From NCBI GenBank assembly GCA_902463835.1, contig CABQGZ010000225.1, forward strand, positions 1 to 6,026: DNA of 6,026 bases, in the 5' to 3' direction. The notes under the pieces were generated by a model. The model was not told the DNA's origin, did not search any database, and was given only the letters and a program-made list of their open reading frames with translations. This DNA is from an uncultured Lachnospiraceae bacterium. GTDB taxonomy: Bacteria > Bacillota > Clostridia > Lachnospirales > Lachnospiraceae. Made by a program: the position numbers and the translations under genes. Shown here piece after piece: positions 1 to 5,675 of the stretch; positions within the stretch are counted from its first letter, which is position 1, and each line of letters begins with the position of its first letter.

Positions 1-2288
1 AGCAGCACTGTCATCACAGCGAACAGCGCCCAATGCCATTTCCGGAACGGATCACAGGACTTATAAACCATGTAAAAGCCTACCGCCGTCACTAGTAACG
101 CCGTGATGGTAGAGGTCTGATCGCCCTCCATCAAAAAGGCATACCGGAACATAACGATGATCACAATGATACAGAGATCTGTCATGGCCGCAGGCAGCGC
201 CCGGTAAATCACCTTGCGTAAGAACTTTCCGCTTACCCGTGACTCATTTGGCTCCAGAGCCAACACAAAGGAGGGCATTCCGATGGTGAGAAAGCCCATC
301 AGGGTCAGCTGCGACGGCACCAGCGGATACTCAAACACCGCAATGATGGATATGACCGCCAGGAAAATGGAAAAAATATTTTTTACCAGATACAAGGAGG
401 CTGTCCGCTCGATGTTGTTGATCACGCGGCGTCCCTCCGCCACCACCAGCGGCATATCGGAAAAATCGGAATTCAGCAGCACCAGCTCCGCCACTCCGGC
501 GGCCGCCTCGCTTCCTGATGCCATGGCAATACCGCAGTCCGCAGCCTTCAGCGCCAGAACATCGTTGACGCCGTCCCCGGTCATGGCTACCGTGTGCCCC
601 TGCCGCTGCATGGCCTGCACCAGCTGGCGCTTCTGCTCCGGCTTAACACGTCCGAACACTGTGTAGTTGGCGGCCGCTTTCTCCAGCTCCTGCTCCGTCT
701 GCACCGTTGTCATATCGATGTAGCTCTCCGCCCCCTCTACTCCGGCCTCCAAGGCAACTGTGGAAACCGTTTTCGGATTGTCCCCTGAGATAACCTTCAC
801 CGCCACCTGGTTTTCTTTGAAGTACCGGAAGGTGTCAATGGCGGACGGGCGTATGGGATTCCTTACAGTGATCAGCGCCAGCGGCGTATCATTTTGCATA
901 AACAAAAGCACACGCATGCCCCGCGCCGCAAAGCTTTCCGCCTGATGAAGCACTGCTTCCACCTGAGCTTTTCCCTGATCTGATATCCCCTTGCCAGATT
1001 CCCAGGTCAACGACTTCAACAGAATATCCGGCGCCCCCAGATAATACGTCTCATTTTCGCTGTAAGTAACCGCGCTGTACTTGTTCTTGGAAGTAAAAGC
1101 CTCCACATGCTGTGCTTTTCGGGGCAAAAACTCTTTTTCCTTAAAATGCTTCTTCAGTGCTTTCATCGTCTCGTTATCATCGGACATATTCTGCACAAAA
1201 GCTCCCAGCTGCTCTTCCGCTCTATTTTCCGTGAATGCCTGTTCTGTCTCCACGTCCGTCGACATTACCATCGTTGTCCCCAGCGGAATAATCTCCTCCA
1301 CCTCCATCTGCGGTTCCGTAATGGTTCCGGTCTTGTCCACGCAAAGTACATCCACCCGTGCCAGCGTCTCCGTGCTCTTTAAGTCCTGTACCAGAATCTT
1401 CCTGGTAGCCAGGCGCCCCACGCTGACAGCCAACGCTACACTCACCAGAAGATACAGTCCCTCCGGTATCATGCCGATGACGGCCGCCGCCGTATTCTCC
1501 ACGCTCTCCTTCATACCGATTCCCAACACGTCATACTGCCGCAGAAAGAGCAGAATCCCAATGGGCACCAAAAGTGCTCCGATGATGTATAAGAGCTGTG
1601 TCAGAGACTTCATCATGCCTGGCTTCTTCTGCCTTGTGGACTTTTGGGCTTCCGCAGTGAGCTTTGCTCCGTAGGATTCCTCCCCCACCTTCGTCAGCCT
1701 GGCATAACACTCCCCGGCCACCACATAGCTGCCGGAAAAAAGCTCCTGCCCCTGCTTTTTTACAATCTCATCCGCCTCGCCGGTCAGAAGGCCTTCATTG
1801 ACAGATATCTCTCCGCTTATGATCGTTCCATCCGCATGGATCTGGCTTCCAGCTCCATAATAGACGATATCATCCTCCACCAGCTCCTCCGTCTCTATGG
1901 TACACAATTTTCCATCCCGGAGCGCCTTGGCCTTTGTCTTGGCAAGAAGACTCAGATCATCCAGCTTTTTCTTGGAGATCAGCTCCTGGCCGATTCCGAT
2001 TGCCGTATTCAGCACAATTACGATAAGAAAGGTCAATTCCCGAAAGGATCCTACCGCAATAAGCACCACTGCCAAAAATATAAAAATCATGTTAAAGAAT
2101 GTGAGCGAATTCTCCAGTACAATTTGGGGCACGGATTTCGTGGATGAGCCATTGATCACATTTACCTTCCCTATTGCTTTTCTCTTTGCGACTTCCGCTT
2201 TCGTCAATCCCTGTTCTTTTATTTCAAGCATTTCTTCCACCGCCTGTTCTCTTATGTATATCGCTTGCAGCTGTTCCTCTCCCATCAT
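1..2288 (-). CDS. CtpE-like cation-transporting P-type ATPase (3' end outside window)
   Basis: An integral membrane ATP-driven cation pump; 762 codons are visible and the C-terminus runs off the window. Seen in the translation: M1-M2 hairpin at about 61-102; actuator-domain motif LTGEADE (TGE at 169-171); M4 with IPEGL (274-278); phosphorylation motif DKTGTIT with Asp318; nucleotide-domain LGAPD (418-422); hinge motif GDGVND (571-576); M5-M8 at about 632-741. There is no N-terminal heavy-metal domain, which argues against copper/zinc/cadmium pumps. The PEGL in M4, the ARVDVLCVDKTGT context and the absence of the NxxxD motif in M6 fit the CtpE-like subgroup; mycobacterial CtpE is reported to be a calcium importer, but the ion here is inferred. 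CtpE is about 800 residues, so perhaps 35-50 residues (M9-M10) are missing. The start is the first of two adjacent ATGs; a TGA codon lies directly upstream in frame. No good Shine-Dalgarno precedes it, so Met20 (codon 2231-2229) is an alternative. Confidence 0.93.
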   Translation of the reverse strand, partial: MMGEEQLQAIYIREQAVEEMLEIKEQGLTKAEVAKRKAIGKVNVINGSSTKSVPQIVLENSLTFFNMIFIFLAVVLIAVGSFRELTFLIVIVLNTAIGIGQELISKKKLDDLSLLAKTKAKALRDGKLCTIETEELVEDDIVYYGAGSQIHADGTIISGEISVNEGLLTGEADEIVKKQGQELFSGSYVVAGECYARLTKVGEESYGAKLTAEAQKSTRQKKPGMMKSLTQLLYIIGALLVPIGILLFLRQYDVLGIGMKESVENTAAAVIGMIPEGLYLLVSVALAVSVGRLATRKILVQDLKSTETLARVDVLCVDKTGTITEPQMEVEEIIPLGTTMVMSTDVETEQAFTENRAEEQLGAFVQNMSDDNETMKALKKHFKEKEFLPRKAQHVEAFTSKNKYSAVTYSENETYYLGAPDILLKSLTWESGKGISDQGKAQVEAVLHQAESFAARGMRVLLFMQNDTPLALITVRNPIRPSAIDTFRYFKENQVAVKVISGDNPKTVSTVALEAGVEGAESYIDMTTVQTEQELEKAAANYTVFGRVKPEQKRQLVQAMQRQGHTVAMTGDGVNDVLALKAADCGIAMASGSEAAAGVAELVLLNSDFSDMPLVVAEGRRVINNIERTASLYLVKNIFSIFLAVISIIAVFEYPLVPSQLTLMGFLTIGMPSFVLALEPNESRVSGKFLRKVIYRALPAAMTDLCIIVIIVMFRYAFLMEGDQTSTITALLVTAVGFYMVYKSCDPFRKWHWALFAVMTVL

Positions 2289-2322
2289 TCACAAAGCTGC
2301 TTTCAACACTGCTATACGTTCT

Positions 2323-2351
2323 ATTATAGTGCCAGAAAATGGGAATTTCAA
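2323..2351 (-). promoter_or_regulatory. Sigma-A-type promoter of the P-type ATPase gene
   Basis: On the minus strand a -35 TTGAAA (2346-2351) is followed by exactly 17 bases and a perfect -10 TATAAT (2323-2328). Transcription would start near 2316, giving a leader of about 28 bases before the ATG at 2288. That is too short for a riboswitch. The pump therefore appears to be transcribed separately from the upstream ilvN-ilvC operon, although read-through is possible because the terminator between them is weak. Confidence 0.75.
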
Positions 2352-2393
2352 GCTAAGAAACCGAAGAGTTTTTTTGAGATTTTCTTAAGAATT

Positions 2394-2437
2394 AAAAAGG
2401 ACTTTCCGATGAAATAAGAGCGCCTGCTTTCCTTTTT
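2394..2437 (-). terminator. Possible weak terminator after ilvC
   Basis: On the minus strand, 16 bases after the ilvC stop, AAAAAGGA (2430-2437) can pair with TCCTTTTT (2394-2401), with a 28-base interval between the arms. The T-run is part of the 3' arm. The stem is only 8 bp and AT-rich, the loop is long, and a second TCCTTTTT copy on the plus strand (2437-2444) offers an alternative pairing. It is the only terminator-like structure seen in the 2289-2452 gap, so it may be inefficient or not real. Confidence 0.27.
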
Positions 2438-2452
2438 CCTTTTTTATTTCTA

Positions 2453-3475
2453 TTAGTTGTTGATCAGCTTGTCCTCGCCGTTCCAGCTGTAGAGCTTACG
2501 CACTTCCTTACCAACTACTTCTGACGGATGTTCTGCTGCCAGCTTTCTCATAGCCTTGAAGTGTACCTGACGTCCTGCCGGAGACATGTCTAACAGGAAG
2601 TCTTTTGCAAAGGTGCCGTCCTGGATATCGGACAGGATCTTCTTCATGGCCTTCTTGGTATCCTCGGTGATGATCTTCGGTCCAGTGATGTAATCGCCGT
2701 ACTCTGCAGTGTTGGAGATGGAATATCTCATTCCTTCAAAACCGGACTGATAGATCAAATCTACGATCAGCTTCATCTCGTGGATACACTCAAAGTAAGC
2801 GTTTCTCGGGTCATAGCCAGCTTCTACCAATGTCTCGAAGCCTGCCTGCATCAATGCGCATACGCCGCCGCAAAGCACTGCCTGCTCGCCGAACAGGTCT
2901 GTCTCAGTCTCCGTGCGGAAGGTTGTCTCAAGGACACCTGCTCTCGCTCCGCCGATTGCCAAAGCGTAAGCCAGGGCCATATCAAGCGCCTTGCCGGTAG
3001 CGTCCTGATGAACGGCAACCAGACAGGGAACACCCTTGCCAACCTGATACTCGCTTCTTACGGTATGTCCCGGTCCCTTGGGCGCGATCATGGTAACATC
3101 CACATCCTTGGGCGGTGTGATGGTTCCAAAATGAATATTGAAGCCGTGTGCGAACATGAGCATATTGCCTGCTTCCAGGTTGGGCTCAATATCATTCTTG
3201 TACATGTCAGCCTGAAGCTCATCGTTGATCAGGATCATGATGATATCAGCTCTCTTAGCTGCTTCTGCTGCTGTGAAAACCTCAAATCCCTGCTCCTCGG
3301 CACGTTTCCAGGACTTGCTGCCCTCATACAGACCGATGATCACGTTGCAGCCGGACTCCTTGGCATTCAAAGCGTGGGCATGACCCTGGCTTCCGTAACC
3401 GATCACTGCAATGGTCTTTCCTTCCAGCAGTGATAAATTACAATCCTCTTGATAATAAATTTTTGCTTCTGACAT
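2453..3475 (-). CDS. ilvC: Ketol-acid reductoisomerase, class I (IlvC)
   Basis: Cytoplasmic enzyme that isomerises and reduces 2-acetolactate or 2-aceto-2-hydroxybutyrate to the dihydroxyacids of valine/leucine and isoleucine synthesis, using Mg2+ and NAD(P)H. The product is 340 residues, the usual class I (short) length. Seen: N-terminal Rossmann domain with GYGSQGHAHALN (26-37), cofactor loop GLYEGSKSW (48-56), the FAHGFNIHF motif with probable catalytic His110, and the C-terminal helical domain with metal-binding residues Asp193 and Glu197 (DLFGE), Glu229 and Glu233 (ECIHE), and substrate-region Ser254 (SISNTAEYG). The start at MSEAKIYY is chosen because a perfect AAGGAGG sits 8 bases upstream and because class I enzymes begin about there. 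The frame stays open for 42 more codons back to an ATG overlapping the ilvN stop (see 3476-3601). It is the last gene of the operon, 125 bases after ilvN. No missing catalytic residue was noticed. Confidence 0.97.
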   Translation of the reverse strand: MSEAKIYYQEDCNLSLLEGKTIAVIGYGSQGHAHALNAKESGCNVIIGLYEGSKSWKRAEEQGFEVFTAAEAAKRADIIMILINDELQADMYKNDIEPNLEAGNMLMFAHGFNIHFGTITPPKDVDVTMIAPKGPGHTVRSEYQVGKGVPCLVAVHQDATGKALDMALAYALAIGGARAGVLETTFRTETETDLFGEQAVLCGGVCALMQAGFETLVEAGYDPRNAYFECIHEMKLIVDLIYQSGFEGMRYSISNTAEYGDYITGPKIITEDTKKAMKKILSDIQDGTFAKDFLLDMSPAGRQVHFKAMRKLAAEHPSEVVGKEVRKLYSWNGEDKLINN

Positions 3476-3601
3476 TTTTATTTCCTCCTTAAATTCGCTT
3501 TCTCTGATAATTTGTACATCCATTGCATATTTTGGATGCGCCATCGCAAACAGCTCCAACCGGTTCGCATGCATAGCCCTGTCTCGAAGGGACAATTGCA
3601 T
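3476..3601 (-). other. ilvN-ilvC spacer with in-frame 42-codon upstream extension
   Basis: The 125-base spacer carries no stop in the ilvC frame. An ATG at 3601-3599 overlaps the ilvN stop as TGATG, a common arrangement for translational coupling, and reads MQLSLRDRAM... straight into MSEAK of ilvC. No Shine-Dalgarno precedes that ATG, and the extension has no recognisable domain or targeting signal. A short perfect palindrome AACCGGTT lies in the middle of the spacer. No convincing promoter or terminator was seen. Most likely this is non-coding spacer or an occasional reinitiation product rather than the normal IlvC N-terminus. Confidence 0.3.
3484..3490 (-). promoter_or_regulatory. Ribosome binding site of ilvC
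   Basis: AAGGAGG on the minus strand, 8 bases before the ATG at 3475. It is the strongest Shine-Dalgarno in the window and decides the ilvC start in favour of MSEAK over the longer in-frame reading that begins at 3601. Confidence 0.88.
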
Positions 3602-4101
3602 CAGTCGAAATACCGCACATCCGCCGTGCCTCTGTTGAGTCCGGTGATTCCCGTCCGAGCCAGCTCCAGAATCTCATAGCCCTGGACCAGATTTAAAAAT
3701 GCATCCAGCTTGCTCTGATTGCCAGTGAGCTCAATCACCATAGATTCATGGGTCACATCCACCACCTTGGCACGGAAAATATCAACCACGGAAATGATGG
3801 CCTGGCGATCCGTATCCTTTGCCCGAATCTTCACCAGAATCAATTCCCGGCATACCGAATCCCCATCCTTTAAGGGCTTAATGTCAACCACATCCTCCAG
3901 CTTGGCAAGCTGCTTCTCAATCTGCTCTAAGATCAGCTCGTCGCCGCTGGCTACAATGGTGATCCTTGTGAATCTGGGATCCGCAGTCACACCTGCTGAG
4001 ATACTGTCAATGTTGTATCCCCGTCTGCTGAACAGACCGGAGACGTGGCTCAATACATTCGGTGAATTCTCAACCAATATAGAAAATGCACGTTTATTCA
4101 T
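3601..4101 (-). CDS. ilvN: Acetolactate synthase small (regulatory) subunit
   Basis: Regulatory partner of the catalytic IlvB subunit of acetohydroxyacid synthase. It raises activity and usually confers feedback inhibition by valine. The 166-residue product has the family layout: an N-terminal ACT domain (about 4-76, with SILVENSPNVLS and GLFSRRGYNID) and the C-terminal small-subunit domain (about 84-158, RELILVKI, IFRAKVVDVTHES, TGNQSKLDAFL, ELARTGITGLNRG). The full-length match to IlvH/IlvN is clear. Asn12 and Asn30 match valine-site residues Asn11 and Asn29 of E. coli IlvH, but Asn15 replaces the glycine equivalent to Gly14. The ATG at 4101 is chosen because AGGAAGG lies 6 bases upstream; an in-frame GTG at 4119 would add six residues but would place that site inside the coding region. 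It lies 32 bases after the methyltransferase gene, with no terminator between, so they are co-transcribed. No ilvB is adjacent. The symbol ilvH would be equally valid. Confidence 0.95.
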   Translation of the reverse strand: MNKRAFSILVENSPNVLSHVSGLFSRRGYNIDSISAGVTADPRFTRITIVASGDELILEQIEKQLAKLEDVVDIKPLKDGDSVCRELILVKIRAKDTDRQAIISVVDIFRAKVVDVTHESMVIELTGNQSKLDAFLNLVQGYEILELARTGITGLNRGTADVRYFD

Positions 4102-4107
4102 GGGAGA

Positions 4108-4114
4108 CCTTCCT
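4108..4114 (-). promoter_or_regulatory. Ribosome binding site of ilvN
   Basis: AGGAAGG on the minus strand, 6 bases before the ATG at 4101. It favours this ATG over the in-frame GTG at 4119. Confidence 0.72.
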
Positions 4115-4133
4115 TTCACGATTACCCATTATT

Positions 4134-5576
4134 TTAGCAATAGATAATTTCATTGTCAATAGTTACAAGGGGTACTTGATAGCTTTTCGCTATACTTTTT
4201 ATTTCGGTTTCCCATTCCTCCAGGTTATGGCTCCATTGAATTGCCATAATTCCAGAGAAATGACGCACCACATATGCAATGGTTTCCACCGATTCGGAGG
4301 CGATCATCAGAGGCAGATTCACATTCCGGGAAAGCTCTTCCGCCACGGCGAGAATTGCCTTTGCTTCCGGAAGCGCCCCAGATACCTGCCCAAATTCCAC
4401 ATTCCCAGTGTATTCCGCCATTTCAGCCCCTGTCCATGTACCCGCTGCACAGATTCGAATGATGTCTGCCTCCTCATCTTCCATATCGAAGGCGAGATCT
4501 ACCGCTGTGTCAAACGCTTCCTCCCGATATTCCTCCACCAGCTCGTCATTTTTAGAAAAATCAATCTCTGTGCCCACCACAAGCTTCTGTCCGGGCGTGA
4601 ACGTATAGACCTCCCGCTCTGATGCCAGATATATGATATGTTCTGCTTTCTCCAAAACTATCGCTTCCTTCATGGACAGGTCCGCTGCGTCCTTCTTCTC
4701 TTTCCTTCCAGCCAACGTCGCAATCCGTCCGATGAATTCCGGCGTGCTGCCGCAGCACCCGCCGATGAGATTTGCTCCGGCATCGATCAGCTTTTCCATG
4801 TGAAGGGCGAATTCCGCCGCATCCATATCGTAGCCTGTGGTTCCATCCGCCATGAGCTTTGGCATACCTGCGTTGGGCTTTGCAATCACCGGAATCCGTG
4901 CGTACCGCTTCATCTCCTGTATGACAGGAAGCATCTTGTCCGGCCCGGCGGAGCAGTTGATTCCCACCGCATCCACACCCATGCCCTGCAGAACGGCCAC
5001 TGCGGAGCCTGCCGAGACGCCGTAGAGTGTCTTGCCATTCTCCTTGAAACTCAGGGTGGCCATAATTGGAAGCTCACACACCTCCCTGGCTGCGATCACC
5101 GCCGCCCGGGTCTCCTGCAGACTCATCATCGTCTCGATGACAATAAGATCCACGCCGGCATCCGCGATAATCCTAATCTGTTCCTTATATATCTCCACCA
5201 ATTCGTCAAAGGTCATGTCGCCCATGGGTTCCAGCTGGGCTCCCGTCATTGTGATATCCCCGGCCACCAACGCTTTACCGCCCGCAGCCTCTCTGGATAT
5301 GGCAACCAGTTCTCGATTCAGTTCCTCCATCCGCTCCAGCAGTCCGTATTCCTTAAGCTTCACCCGGTTGCCGGAAAAGGTGGGGGCGTAGACGATATCG
5401 CTGCCATTTTCCACATACTCCTGCTGCAGCCTGATCATCACCTCCCGGTGCTCTGTCACCCACTGTTCCGTGCACACCCCATAGGGCATGCCCCGCTTTA
5501 ACAGATTGGATCCGGTGGCGCCGTCTAAAATCAGAATCTGCTCTGCCGCTCTTTCACGAAATTCCTGTCTTGTCAT
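4134..5576 (-). CDS. Homocysteine S-methyltransferase family protein with degenerate pterin-binding-like C-terminus
   Basis: Predicted cytoplasmic zinc enzyme that transfers a methyl group to homocysteine to give methionine. The 480-residue product has an N-terminal homocysteine-binding TIM barrel (about 1-292) of MetH type: ILDGATGSN (16-24), APTFSGNR (64-71), AGDITMTG (105-112), VIETM (146-150), GINCSAG (205-211) and GGCCGSTPE (272-280). The three zinc cysteines are Cys208, Cys274 and Cys275. Residues about 300-480 resemble a shortened pterin-binding barrel: VVGTEIDFS stands where MetH has an IGERxNxTG motif, and the segment near 421-470 resembles later strands of that fold. This part is an inference from pattern likeness. 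No cobalamin domain is present, so the methyl donor is unclear: a separate corrinoid protein, methylfolate or S-methylmethionine. The ATG at 5576 has GAGGAG 8 bases upstream; a 26-codon in-frame extension to 5654 would cross the promoter and is rejected. It is the first gene of the operon with ilvN and ilvC. Confidence 0.9.
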   Translation of the reverse strand: MTRQEFRERAAEQILILDGATGSNLLKRGMPYGVCTEQWVTEHREVMIRLQQEYVENGSDIVYAPTFSGNRVKLKEYGLLERMEELNRELVAISREAAGGKALVAGDITMTGAQLEPMGDMTFDELVEIYKEQIRIIADAGVDLIVIETMMSLQETRAAVIAAREVCELPIMATLSFKENGKTLYGVSAGSAVAVLQGMGVDAVGINCSAGPDKMLPVIQEMKRYARIPVIAKPNAGMPKLMADGTTGYDMDAAEFALHMEKLIDAGANLIGGCCGSTPEFIGRIATLAGRKEKKDAADLSMKEAIVLEKAEHIIYLASEREVYTFTPGQKLVVGTEIDFSKNDELVEEYREEAFDTAVDLAFDMEDEEADIIRICAAGTWTGAEMAEYTGNVEFGQVSGALPEAKAILAVAEELSRNVNLPLMIASESVETIAYVVRHFSGIMAIQWSHNLEEWETEIKSIAKSYQVPLVTIDNEIIYC

Positions 5577-5584
5577 AACAATTG

Positions 5585-5590
5585 CTCCTC
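5585..5590 (-). promoter_or_regulatory. Ribosome binding site of the homocysteine methyltransferase gene
   Basis: GAGGAG on the minus strand, 8 bases before the ATG at 5576. It supports this start over the upstream in-frame ATG at 5654, which lies beyond the predicted promoter. Confidence 0.75.
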
Positions 5591-5599
5591 TATCCTGTC

Positions 5600-5612
5600 T
5601 TTTACTGTAAAA
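5600..5612. promoter_or_regulatory. 13-bp palindrome at the operon start, candidate operator
   Basis: TTTTAC-T-GTAAAA is a perfect inverted repeat with 6-bp arms around a single central base. It directly abuts the -10 box (5613-5618) of the methyltransferase promoter and covers the expected transcription start near 5606. That is a position where a bound repressor would block initiation. The short AT-rich arms make chance occurrence possible. No regulator family can be assigned with confidence from the sequence alone. Confidence 0.4.
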
Positions 5613-5641
5613 AGAATACCACAAGAAACCGTATATTTCAA
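5613..5641 (-). promoter_or_regulatory. Sigma-A-type promoter of the methyltransferase-ilvN-ilvC operon
   Basis: On the minus strand a -35 TTGAAA (5636-5641), a 17-base spacer and a -10 TATTCT (5613-5618; four of six matches to TATAAT). The expected start near 5606 gives a leader of about 30 bases. That leaves no room for a T-box, SAM riboswitch or leader-peptide attenuator, so control would act at initiation, possibly through the adjacent palindrome. The -35 hexamer and spacing are the same as in the ATPase promoter. Confidence 0.65.
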
Positions 5642-5653
5642 TAAGGGAATCCA

Positions 5654-5659
5654 TATAAT
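5654..5659 (+). promoter_or_regulatory. Possible -10 box for the divergent membrane-protein gene
   Basis: A perfect TATAAT on the plus strand, but no recognisable -35 at 16-18 bases upstream and no extended -10 TG. A start about 7 bases downstream would fall near 5666, at the Shine-Dalgarno itself, leaving a leader of only about 10 bases. It may be a chance match, with the true promoter elsewhere in 5577-5653. Confidence 0.25.
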
Positions 5660-5665
5660 AAAGCG

Positions 5666-5671
5666 GGTGAT
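5666..5671 (+). promoter_or_regulatory. Ribosome binding site of the DUF6512-like gene
   Basis: GGTGAT, complementary to the 3' end of 16S rRNA, ends 4 bases before the ATG at 5676. It selects this ATG over the in-frame ATG at 5670 and GTG at 5667, which overlap the site. Confidence 0.5.
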
Positions 5672-5675
5672 GAAT

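Noticed and set aside
1081..1674. Plus-strand open frame of 197 codons opposite the P-type ATPase
   Set aside because: It lies over the ATPase phosphorylation region; the Ser/Thr/Cys-rich composition marks it as an antisense shadow.
2352..2393. AT-rich AAGAAA/TTTCTT inverted repeat as a terminator
   Set aside because: The stem is only about 6 weak A-T pairs with a long interval and no following T-run in the ilvC direction.
2780..3433. Plus-strand open frame of 217 codons opposite ilvC
   Set aside because: It is a shadow of the highly conserved ilvC reading frame, with no recognisable domain.
3489..3677. Minus-strand 62-codon open frame overlapping the ilvN end and the spacer
   Set aside because: It overlaps ilvN in another frame, and no Shine-Dalgarno or family likeness was seen.
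4638..5501. Long plus-strand open frame (287 codons) opposite the methyltransferase gene
   Set aside because: It is antisense to a clearly recognisable enzyme, has a His/Cys-rich composition typical of reversed coding sequence, and no plausible ribosome binding site or family likeness was seen.
5577..5654. A 26-codon N-terminal extension of the methyltransferase
   Set aside because: It crosses the predicted promoter and start site, and a good GAGGAG site supports the ATG at 5576.
5577..5675. SAM riboswitch, T-box or attenuator upstream of the methyltransferase operon
   Set aside because: The predicted leader is about 30 bases, and no conserved riboswitch or T-box sequence was seen in the divergent gap.
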